From Saccharina japonica (taxonomy: Eukaryota; Sar; Phaeophyceae; Laminariales; Laminariaceae): 64,000 nucleotides of DNA. Below are positions 1-11,600 of this stretch, in pieces (the stretch's first letter is position 1; every line of letters begins with the position of its first letter). The notes under the pieces were generated by a model that made no database searches, had not been told where the DNA came from, and worked only from the letters and a program-made list of their open reading frames with translations. Location: NCBI GenBank assembly GCA_008828725.1, contig MEHQ01001643.1, forward strand, positions 224,052-288,051. The letters are read 5' to 3'. Both the position numbers and the translations under genes were made by a program.

Positions 1-159
1 GGTGCACGAGTCGCAAGAGTACCTTTAAATTAGACCACGGCGGTTGCTGTGTTGGGGTCGGTACATCAGGAGTGCTGCAAGCGGTACACCAGTACAGCGT
101 CCAGCACATTAATAATTCTGTCCCACAATGGTGCAATCTGTAGGCCACCCACAATTACC

Positions 160-240
160 ACCACAGTGGACGGAAATGTAAGGGACGTTTGTTATTAATA
201 TTTATAACCCAACGGTCCTTATATTTCCGTCCAGAGTGCT
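160..240. repeat. A-family hairpin element (MITE-like), copy 1
   Basis: The left arm reads GGACGGAAATGTAAGG and the right arm is its near-complement CCTTATATTTCCGTCC, separated by an AT-rich loop. This is the best-conserved form of the family together with the copy at 49713-49798. The length and inverted ends fit a miniature inverted-repeat transposable element. Confidence 0.75.
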
Positions 241-2237
241 ATTAATAGAATTTAGGCCTGGTGTGTAGTACTCGTACTTACCAGGTACCGGGCATATAGG
301 GGATCACCCTCGCGGTATACTCGTATCATGCCATCATGTCACACCTTGTATATACATACACCGTTACACCTGGTCTATGCATAGCACCTGTATCATACCT
401 GGTATACCGGTACTACAGGCACGACGTATACAAGTACAGCAGCACGCTCGAAACCTTCTGTGTATGATGCATACAATACCAAGCGCCCTACCTGGTATAA
501 TATTTACCAGGGGTATCATCTACGTATCATATATATGTATAATACTACAGTAATATACCGTATCACCCGGGGGGTGATAAAATATCAAACCCCCTAGAAA
601 TAATTTCGGAGCCGATTTTCTCCGAAGCGTGCCTTAGAAGGGCACACACGCAACGAAAATGGGGTGGTTTTGGAGAAATTTCGTCGGGAAATTTCCATAG
701 ACACATCGCTCTGCGTTTGCCCTCCCTCCGTTCTCCAGAAAACCAGCTTAAAAGTTAAGGCGTTCATTCGTCCGAGGGAGAAGGGTGTTTTGTGTTTTTC
801 AGCCGTGTGATAATTCCGGGTACAGCAGCATTGCTATTTATGAAAGAACCGTAGCATCAGCCGTTGACGTATATATACATGGTCAACTAACTGAGGGCTT
901 GGTCTATAGACTTGATGCTTCAATCGCCCACAATAAAAACAGCACTACCATGTTGAATAGATCCTGGCGTGCTGCTGTAGTAACAAGCAACTCCCCCCCC
1001 CGGGGGCCATAATCCAGGAATATGTACCAGGGAAATAAAAAAAAATATCCGATTAACCTGTGTGCTGTAACTTCTGTGTGCTGAAACTTCATCCATGTCT
1101 TGCTCTACGAACACTTCAAACAGCGTGTTGGCATGTTGGCGGTGTGCAATCAAGCCACCGTCACTTACGAGCAGAGAGGCAATTGTCACAATCCGTACAT
1201 ACAACTGCTTGTAGAGAGTCGTGGAAGCGCAATTGATGGCACGGCTGTTTGTCCAAATTACCAGTTTTACCAGTTTATTATTTGTTGCACTGCACGTAAT
1301 ACAACACCACAACAGTTACCTTTGCCATTCACTCGTTGCCTCCACGATCAACCGGTACTTCTTTCTAACGTGGTCAATTCTTACATGTTGCCAGCCACAC
1401 GCGTGCTCGTACATAAAGCCTGCAACAGCAGCAGTATAATACTGCATCCAAACATAAATGCATTTTTGGGCCTACATGCTTTATGTCTACTGTACAGAAA
1501 GTGGCCCCGAATTAGTGTGGGGTCGGATGTAGGGTTAAGTGTGTAACTTCGCTCCACGTCCCTGGTGCAGAATTAAATAATACTACTGTTGTATGTACCA
1601 GAACCACGTGTCCAACCTGAACAAACAACAAAAACAATATATCACCGACAGGGCCTGCTCTAGGGCTTTACTCCATCATGACTACTCGTATCCATGAGTG
1701 GGTGAAAGGAATGAATTCGTGACTTGAGTTAATGCGATTATATTACGACATGAAAAAAGAAGTAAGACTTCGTATATATCAGCATTATTAGCGCAGCTCC
1801 CACAATCAGCGCGAAGTTAGTGTCAATATCCAAGCCTGATGCATAGCATGATGGCACGCTCACTGCTGCTGTTGCACACCCTGCTGTTCAAAATTGAAAG
1901 TGGGGCCACAAGCTTGCTTTGCCCCCAGGATGACCCCCCGAAGTCGCCGGCAGCTCTAATAACAGCAGAGGACACACCTGACTTTGTTTTCGTTTTATGT
2001 TTTGTTTTGTTTTGTTTTGTTTTTGCCTATTCACAACTCTACACTGCTGTGCTTTTTTTGTTTTGCCCTTTTCACAACTCTACATGCACTTGAACAGTTT
2101 TGGGCTTTGCCTGGTATTCACCACAAATCTATGCATCAATTACAATTCTCTCTCGCACATAGTATCACCGAGCCGGGGCATGGCTGCAACAGCAACAAAA
2201 GAGCTCGCCGTGCAGAGTTGCCCATGCCTACGGTGGT

Positions 2238-2461
2238 ATCACCCGGGTGTGATAAGCTAACACACCCCCTTGAACGAATGTCGACGCTGGTTCTCTCGCC
2301 GAGCGACGCGTCTAATGGAACACGATCTCGACAAGATCTGTACAAAGCCACCCTTTCCGGTGTATGTATATGTCTGTCAGTACCGTCCCATGCTTGGGAG
2401 AAAATCGGGTTTCGGAAATCGTCTATTTAGGTGGGTGTGTTATCTCATCACACGTGTCATA
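2238..2461. repeat. about 225-bp element with 28-bp imperfect inverted ends
   Basis: The left end contains GGTGTGATAAGCTAACACAC and the right end contains GGTGTGTTATCTCATCACAC. The right end read on the other strand pairs with the left over about 28 bases with a few mismatches. A related left end without a clear partner occurs near 566-600. No coding capacity is seen, so it is probably a non-autonomous DNA element. Confidence 0.45.
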
Positions 2462-2638
2462 CGGTGGTCTTGTTTCGAAGGGGCGTCGGTCTTTGGTGAC
2501 CGGCGGGCCACAGCGGCTGTGCTTTTGCTTGTGTGGCGACGTATGGTTGGCGGTGATGGTCTCAGGCTGCTGATCGCGCCCGTCCTCGGTGTTGGCGTGT
2601 CTTGGGCTGTCTCTCTGCCCTCCCTCCCTCCCTCGCAG

Positions 2639-5600
2639 GCGTTCTCTGACGGAGGGCAGCTCGCCCCGGACGAGGCCATCAACCGCTTGGTGAGACAAGA
2701 GAAACCTTGTACCTACTATATATGTATGTGCATATCTGGTATATGCATTTGCAGCCTTGGCACGCACTGGTATTAATACAAGCTGCGCGGCGAGCAACCT
2801 TGAGCAAAAAAGCAGCGCCGTCCCCTTCTGACTGCGCCTTGTGCATGGCAGTGGTTAGTAGTACACCACCAGCAGTCCTCGTGTGTCGGGCGGACAAGCC
2901 TGTACGTACGTAAGAGGAACGACGTTTGGCTCGTTGCTTTAACCATGTAAGATACCAGGGGGGTGTACTGTTCGAAGGAGGAATTTCCTGCTTCTTACGT
3001 ATCGAGTGCAGGACAGGTATACATACAGCCTTGTATGTGCTTAGAAAAAAGGCAAGCTGATATCTACAGGGAGATAGGAAATTGGGGAGCCGTCACGGTG
3101 CAGCGCTCATTATTCAGTAAGAAACCCAGCCTTAACCAGCTTTCCTTTTTCTTCTAAAGTGTCCTGTACTGCTGCTCATAATACAGCAGGGCAAAGCTCC
3201 GCGAAGAGATGTGCGCGTTCGGAGAAGATTGGCTCCTCTTGCTATGTACGGTACATGATTCGCGCGGTTTGAAGGGATTGTGTCCACCTGCTGCTGTTAT
3301 GTTCGCATACCACCTCCTGGACGCGCAGCACACCAATCGATAACCGTGTATAATTTGTGCGGTATTTTATAGCCCGATTCGTTTCCTCCACCCTCATACA
3401 TCTAGTGCAGGTGCCTTTTGGGCGGCTTTGCCTCCCCTATGCGGCGCATTTCTTACGATGTGGTAGAAGAAGAAAAAAGGCGAGAGTTTTGCGCACGCGG
3501 GCACCTCCGTATACCGCGGGTAGACTCTCCGAATCAAGTTGTAAGCAACAGCCGACTCCACGGTGTTCAATGCACACATACATGGCTCCCCTCGGTCTGT
3601 TTCTCTTGGGCAGGTGAAGCGACGCCTCCAACAGCCGGACGCGTCTCGGGGGTTCATTTTGGTGAGGCTCTCTCGGCGACGTTTTTTTTTTTCTCCCGCC
3701 GCGTTTTTTCTTTGGTCTTTTTTTTTCAGCGTTTTTTACTGAAAGCTCAGCTAGCTGTGACGCGCCATGCTGCCACAAAAACAGCGCTATAATTCCAAAA
3801 TATGTCCCGGAATTTAAGAAACGTTTTGATTAAGTATTAATGTACAAACGATTCTTGTATTTGAGGACATAGTGGTAAATGTTAAGCATGACTATGCTGT
3901 ACGTCGCAGCCCAGCAGATTTGACGAAATATGGGTCAGCGGATGGGTGTTACTAGAAGGGGCTACGTAGCACTTTTGTGTCTTCTGAGACAAATATGTTC
4001 TGATTGACTATTAGCATGAATGCTATGAATAGTATGTTTCTTGTCCTGGTATCGTTGGAATGCCATTTCTCGTATTAATAGTGTCTTACAATAATGTTCG
4101 TGGTTATAATACCTTACCCTGCTGCTCGGCTCACTACATTTACAACGTACAGTAGTATCTATGTGTCGTGGTTTTATGTGACCACGCCGAGCTTGTATCT
4201 CTCTAGGAGGAAGAATCGGCACGGACACTGGGCGTGCTACCGTAGATATCAACGGGTATATAGAAAGAACGGCTTAATGTGAAGAACACACACACCAGGT
4301 AGGCTTTGGGATTTTTTATCGGGGTTGCTATTTTTTTCTTTTGTCTGATCGACAACTTTTTTACTTGCTATTAGTATTGAGCTGCTCACGTGAGAAGCCT
4401 CATAGACAATTAGGCACCGCCCCTGCAAGGCAAGCCCTACCGCCGCACGCGCCATCGGCAGACTGTCCTCCTCGCTGACGGTTGCGCTGGGTTTCCAACC
4501 TCAGCTGGTGCATTTTATTTAGCACAATCGTGGCCCCTCTTTAGTGCCGGTTGAGCAGTGTCGGCTGCCCGCTAGATGCGTACGTGTGTAGCGCCCGTGA
4601 AGTCGCTTGGCAATAGGCACACAGATGGGATTAACCAGCGTGGCAGTGTGTGGAGTAGTGCCGGTTGCCGCTAGAGTACCGGTAATGTTGGCTATGTGGC
4701 GCATACCGGCACTGCTGTGGAGGGAGCATTGCTGTATGCGCAGGAGTTTTTCGGAGTCTTCGTTCCTTCACCGGAAGCTTGACAGAGCGAGTTGGCTAAA
4801 TTCGATGCAAAAATCGGCGAGCGGTGGGGATTCTGAACCCTTCCCTCTGCGCGACTAGAAAGAGTAAAAGTGAAGGCGCGTGCGCGTAACGAGGGGAGAG
4901 ATGACACCTCTGTGACCACTACGAAGCCTCTGCTATAAGCCCAGAGCGCCGCTCAGGTTAAAACTTCCTATCAAACTCTTATTACGTTCAGGAACGGAGT
5001 GGTATACTTCTACATAAAATACAGTACAGGAAACCTAGTAAGAAACACGCTAATAAGAACGCCAGGCTGAGATTTATAATAAACTAAGAATTTCGAGAGT
5101 CATTATCTTGAAATTAGTGTAGAAAGCACCCTCTCTCGAAATAAGAAACCCAGCCTGGGCGAGCATTCCTGTTTCTTATTTAGGTGTCCTGTGTACTTGT
5201 ACGAGTTGGGATGGAAAATAAAACTGGCTAGTAAAAAACAAATCGGCCAGGTTGTTAGAGCAGAGTTACCATACGAGGTGGATGGAAGTGAAAGAGGTGC
5301 CGAGAGACAGAAAGAGGTACCGAAAGACAGAAAAAAAAGTACCTACGAGTACAGCGGATTGACGCGAAGGAAGGGGGCATGCACGCGCCGCGCCTCGCCG
5401 TGGTCTCTTGTGAGGTAGCACGGGATCTACCCGGCCATCTCCCACGACTGGCCCCGACCTGGAGAGATGTGCGTTGGAGTAACAAAAAGTCGGACAGGAG
5501 ACTGCCGAAAAACAAAACACGGAGCATAAACAAAACGTCGTGGTCCATTTTTTTCTTCTTGCATCACACAAGCTTTTGATATTTACCGAGTACCCTGGTG

Positions 5601-8600
5601 CTTTTCCCTGGGTGTATGCTTGTAATAGTACCGGCGTCCGCGCCTTTGGCTCGCCATTGTTCAGCAGCACTACTGTTGTACCAGGTATCGTTTATACCAG
5701 TATTTAATTTTTATCCGGGCCTTGTTCCACCCCTGTTAGGAGTGGACCCTTGCCGCATCGCGACTGTAAAAAAAACAAAAAACATTAAGCCATGGCGGGG
5801 CACAGGACTGGCCTCTCTACTTTTTTCCCTCAACCCCTTAGGAACTGGTGCCACGAACTTGGGGACAAACTACTTGGAATTAGTGTGGACCTTTTTTTTT
5901 TCAGTTCTGAATGGGTTAAGTCTATCGATACGGTGCGGTAAAAAAAAAGAGAGCGTATTTCGTTTTTTACGGAAGAGAAAGCAAGGCACGTCCGTCAATG
6001 GCGCGCTGGGCTGGCCGGTCATCATCTCCGTTTGCGCTCGAAACAAATGTGTGAATGCTGCGATATTTCCCGAGCTTGCAGTTGCGACCGCTGTGATTGA
6101 CCGCCACGCGTCTTTTTTTACCTTGTGCCCCCTAGACACGGACGAAATAAAGTCTCCCCCACCTTGCCTTGACCCCCTCCCCCCCCCCCTCCGGCTATCG
6201 CGCTTGGTGCTAGCAATGTCTGCCTGGTCGGTGAAAACCCGACATGCTCCGTCCCGGCATTGTAGGGATGCGAGGGTCTATGGTCACACGACTACGGCCA
6301 TGCATGAAAATGAAGAAGTACACCCCCCCGGCTATTCTAGGAGGTAGATGGTGGCCACAGGCCACAGGCCACAGGCCACAGGCCACAGGCCACAGGCCAC
6401 AGGCCACAGGCCACAGGCGACGAAACAAGAAGGGAATAATATTAACAAAATCAGTTTCAATGTGATACGTGGAAACAACGTAACGAGCGCCCAGCTGTTG
6501 GAAGTGTGTCTATTAATAGTAGGAGTAGTAGGAACGGTGCCCCGTCTCGAAAGGGATGCGCGGTCAATGGTCAAACGACTAATAAGGCAAGCAACAAATG
6601 AGCACGCCCCACCCCCAACCCCCCCTGTTGGAGTCGATCGCTGTCCTAGGAGATAGATGGTGACCACAACCGGCTATTCAGGAAGGGGGTAAGACTATTA
6701 CGGGGGACCATAGTAAATATCATATAATAGGACCGAATACTGTTTGTAATAATAGGTAAATATATAGGTTTTTGTCTGTACCGTAGGTCCTATTTACTAG
6801 CATTTACTATGCCCTCCCCCCATAATAGCAAAAAAAACAAACGATGTCATGCATGGAAACAGCGTAATGGGCGAGCGCCCCAAGTGTTCAAGTGTTGGAG
6901 GTGTCTTTATTAAGAGTAGGAAGGGTGCTCCGTCTCAAAACGAATGCGTGGTCAAATGCTCAAACGACGTAAGGCAAGCAACGAATGAGTACACCCCCCC
7001 CCCACTCTGATGTATTGGAGAAGATGAGGAACATTGACGAATGTGACATGGAGGAGTTTGGTACTCTAGATAGTAGCGAGAAAACCATCACTATCTTACG
7101 AGATAGATGGTGGCCACAGGTGGCGAAACAGGAAGGGGATAAGATGAGCAATTTTTTTCAATGCAATATATGGAGAACAACGTATTGAACGAGCGTCCCA
7201 TCTGTTTGAGGTGTCTCAATCAGGAGTAGAAACGGTGCTCCGTCTCGAAAGGAGTGCGTGGTCAAATGCTCAAACCGCTCAAGGCAAGCAACGAATGAGT
7301 ACGCCCCCCCACCCCCTCCCCTCCCCCCCACCCTGCTGCTCGCTTTTTTTGTTTTTGTTTTCTGCCTTCGCAGGATGGTTTTCCCCGAAACCTGGCCCAA
7401 GCAGCTTGGCTCGAGTCGGTAGGTGCGTAGAAACGAGGTACGAACTGCTAAGTTATGATGCACGTGGCGCTTTACCCCTCGCGATGATATGAGAGCAGCC
7501 CAGTAGATGACCAAGCCCACCACACACACACCTGATATATGATATTTACCACGTTTTTTTTTCAGTGACCGGTCGCTCAATAGGCCGGGTGGGTCCCCTG
7601 TGCGCCGCCGATCACTTCCGGAGGGTTCATGGGGTGGCCTCCCTCCTCTCTCTCCTAACCTATACCACTCTGTCTCGAAATATAGGAACATTTTACGCAC
7701 TAATCTTGAGTAAAAAGGGTCCTTATATTCGGGAGTGGTGCGAAAGGGCGAAAAAAAAAAAAAAAAAAACCGAGATAATAGCGGACCGTTACGTACGTCC
7801 CCTGCCCGATGTGTCTATTATACCGGGTACCTGGTGATATATATATATATATATATATATGGTGTCGTACCTCTACGGGTACACAGCAGTCTCTCCCCTA
7901 TATGCAACGGGCATAATTGTACGTAACGGGCTTAATTGTAAATTATCTCCGCGAAAAAAAGCCCGATGATGCTGGATTTTGTCGGTCGAAGTATAACAAA
8001 TACGTCAGCTGTGAGTTCGACCTATCGAGTGGTTTGACACCTCGTTTTTTTTTGCAAGCTGCGTGATATGCCGAGACGCGTTGGTTCTGTATTCTATTTC
8101 TACATTGCAAGCATCGGGCGTGCTTTGGTTCTGTATATTCCATTTATACCCGTGCATAGTTCGCGCGATTCGCAGTATATCCCACGCAGCTTGCAGAGAC
8201 GTTGAGTTTCGACGAAATCCTCGATGTCACAGCTGTCGTTTGTTTTTTTTTCGTTTTTATCTATATACCAATCTGTCCCGAAATATAATACCCGTTAATG
8301 TATGAATCACTAATCAAAACCGTCCTTATATTTAGGGACAAGAGTGGTATATTACAATGTGTTTGTGCAGTTGACTCTAACCCTCTTTTACCTAAAGTAG
8401 TCCACTGTACATACACTAAATCCAAGTGTTTTGTCCCCATGATGGCACTGCAACCTTAACAAACTGCCCCCACAAATTTGGGGAGAAACTACTTGGAATT
8501 AGTGTGGGACATTTTTTTCCGTTCTGAATGAGCTAAACGGGATGATGTTGCTATTGTTTTGTCCGTCGCCCTTGATGATGATGATGATGATGATGATAAT

Positions 8601-11600
8601 GATGATGCCGCTGTGGGGGTGTGCGGCAGTCCGGGATCGGCGTGGATAGGGTAGTGAACATCACGCTTCCCGAGTGGGTGACGGTGGCCAAGAGCGCCGC
8701 GAGACGCAGCTGCCCCGTCTGTCGAAAGAGCTTCAATGTTGCCGACGTCAACAAAGGTGAGCGGAGGGAGATCCGTTGAAACGCAGGGAGGGCGAGCTCG
8801 GAGAGAGGTCCGCTGGAACAGTTCGTTGAAACGCAAGGAGGGTGAGCGGAGGGAGGGAAGGAGGGAAGGAGGGAGGTCCGTTGGACACAGGGAGGGTTAG
8901 CGTAGGTCCGTTGAACGCAAGAATGGAGGGTTAGCGTAGGTCCGTTGAACGCAAGAATGGAGGGTGAGCTCGGAGGTCCGTTGAACGCAAAGAGGGTGAG
9001 CTCGGGGTTCCGTTGAACGCATGGAGGGTGACCGGAGATCCGTTTAACGTACGGAGGGGTGAGCGGAAGTCCGTTGAACGACACTCACTCACTCCCTCCT
9101 TCACCCGTCGAACGGGCGCAGCTTTGGTACCTTGTATATACGCAGCTGGTGGAGCTGTCTTTGGCCCCGAAGGCTTTTAGACCGACGTGGTGGAACAAGA
9201 GCTTATGCAGAATGTTATTTTTGTACGAGTCAATGATGCTACATAGAAGACCGTGGATTCGCCCGAGACTGGCCTCCCCCTACTCTAAAACTAGTACATT
9301 AAGCCCCCTACACTAAAAACAGTATATTAAGCCCCATACACTAAAACTAGTACATTAATCCCCCTACACTAAAACTAGAACATTAGTCCCCCTACACTAA
9401 AAATAGTATATTAATCCCTCTATACTAACACTACATTAAGGCTAAAGCAGGTCCTTGACGTGCCGAAGGTGGCCTGTCTCCTAGTAATAGCCTTTGCATA
9501 GAATGTTAGTAAGTACCAGGTATACCTGGTAGCGCAGTAGCGTATTTGGTGGCAGTAGTGTAAAAATGAGGTATGCACATGGCACAAAGAGCGCACGCGC
9601 ACTGGGAGGTGGGACATGTCGCGTGTACTCGCGTTTTTTTTCTCGCGCGATATGATACTAGAAGTTTGTCTGGTGCCCTCCGACAGGCAGTCTTACCGTA
9701 CGTAGTGCATGTTCCACTCGGACATAAATCGAATACTACCTTCTGATGCCGCAGCCGCAAAGGCAATCTCTTATATCGCTCTGAGCGCACTAATGCCGTC
9801 CGTGCTCCAAGAGCGATAATGCCAATGAGTGTGACTTTCTCTCGTTTATACATATACATATATTATGTACCTGGTACGTATATAATATGTACAAGGTTCC
9901 CCTGCGGGACATGCCTAGGGAAGTGGCGCAAGAACGAATTGAAATCCCAACTCGTACATAATTCGATATTTTATCCTACGCAAGCATATTACATCATAGT
10001 ACGACGTGGTTATGAATCATCTGCATATTACCGTACATGCAGGGTACATGCATACTACTTTTTAGAACTGTATCAGATGACCTGCGCACTTTTGGGGATA
10101 AAAATACTTGGAAATAGTGTGGAACCCGTACTATTGACTGCATATTTTTAATAGATTTTCCTAACGATTCCGCCAAACATTACATTATGTTCGCCAGTGT
10201 GTTTATGTATGTCTTTGTTGTGTGGAGAGGCACCACAGTTGACTTGGTTCTAAAAGGGGATCGAAATAGACTCGATTTCAGTGTTAGGGTCGAAATCATC
10301 ATGGTTTTATGTGGGGGATCAAACATGACTTGGTTTTTGTGTTGGGTTCGAAATTGGCCTGGTTTTGGTGCGGAGGGTCGAAATTGGCTTATTTTTTGTG
10401 TCAGGGTCGAAAATGACTGTTTATTTTTCACTTTGGTTTGTTTTATGTTTGTACTATGTACGTGCGTAACCCAGACACCACAGACAGCACACGAGCAGTG
10501 CAGAGCAATAAAACAGCATGAAGCGCGTGCGGTAGTTTTGTCCGCCCTGTATTGCTGTGGCGTCCTACTATAATACTGTTGTACTGTGTGTGTTTTTTAT
10601 CGGACCGTGCGATCTGTTGTTATAAGGGGTAGTCCGTGGTCACAGGACAGGCTCCAAAAAGCTCTGGAGTGGAAGAATACCCCAGGGGAAAAAAATACAC
10701 TAAATACAAAGTACAACGCAGTACGTAGTGCTGGGGGTCTCTGCTGTTGCGTAGTACATGCATGCTGCCACAGGTCCAACAACACACTGTTTGCTGGTGG
10801 TGCTGCTGCTAACTGTGCAGCAGATCCACAGTCGATATAGGCTAAGGCGCTGGATACACTTACACACTAAATACTGGATGTATTTCGACTCTCGTCACCT
10901 CGGGCGTCTTTCGAACAGTGGGTGGGATAACAATGCACGGTGCGCTTTTTCACCCCCCATACCAAGGTCAAGTCATTTTCGGCCCGCAGACAAATAGCAA
11001 GTACATTTCTATCCCCCACTAAAAAGGAAAACATTATGAACGAGTCTCGAACTGACGACTTCAAACAAATAACCGGGCATCGCACTCATTTGACCATATT
11101 ACCAAAGAGTCAAAATATTTTTTATACTGGTGCGCGTGTCCACAGCAGTGAGTGCGTGACACACCGCACATACACATGCACAGCAGCAGCGCAGCAGAAG
11201 GAGAGAGGTAGAGATGACCGATGACGGATCATAGCCTCCGATAAAGCAACTACTGCTGCTGGAGCCACAGCAGTACAGCGCGGACCTCTGCCACATTCGC
11301 GTGATGTTGCCTGCTGCTGCTTGTGCTGCTGGGCGGGGTTGCAACGTGTTGTTTGTGTTCTCTTTGCATGTTATCTGATGTCTAAAAGTTTGGTGGTGTG
11401 CTTGGGGCAAGAACCCGCAACATCAGAAATATAATAACAGTTGCCGTACTCACACGTAATAAAAACGGCCCTTACATTTCGGTCCAAAGTGACCCTGGAT
11501 ATGTCATAAACACACAGCACAACAGCAAAGAATGCAAAACAGGTGGCGGACTACGGACAGCAGCCTTGGATAAAACAACTACCTACAGCAGCAGTACAGC

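Larger units (their letters stand above)
1..2638. other. repeat-rich DNA before first recognised adenylate kinase exon
   Basis: No exon was recognised here. The open frames are short and lack recognisable domains. The stretch holds one A-family hairpin (160-240) and an element with inverted ends (2238-2461). The 5' exons of the adenylate kinase, with the P-loop and AMP-binding part, should lie upstream of 2639. No glycine-rich P-loop was found in any + frame here, so those exons are probably outside the window, or this is intron sequence. Confidence 0.5.

Noticed and set aside
5598..6347. Long open frame (249 codons) on the + strand
   Set aside because: It crosses a B-family hairpin and a D repeat, has no domain, and lies inside an adenylate kinase intron. 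It is a chance frame.
7565..7660. Possible extra adenylate kinase exon after a TTTTTTTTCAG acceptor (frame with [11 protein letters not shown])
   Set aside because: The exon at 8630 joins in phase to the exon ending at 7418 and supplies the expected LID sequence, so this piece is not needed and does not match the family.
7840..7862. AT dinucleotide run resembling a TATA region
   Set aside because: It is a simple microsatellite inside an intron with no start site nearby.
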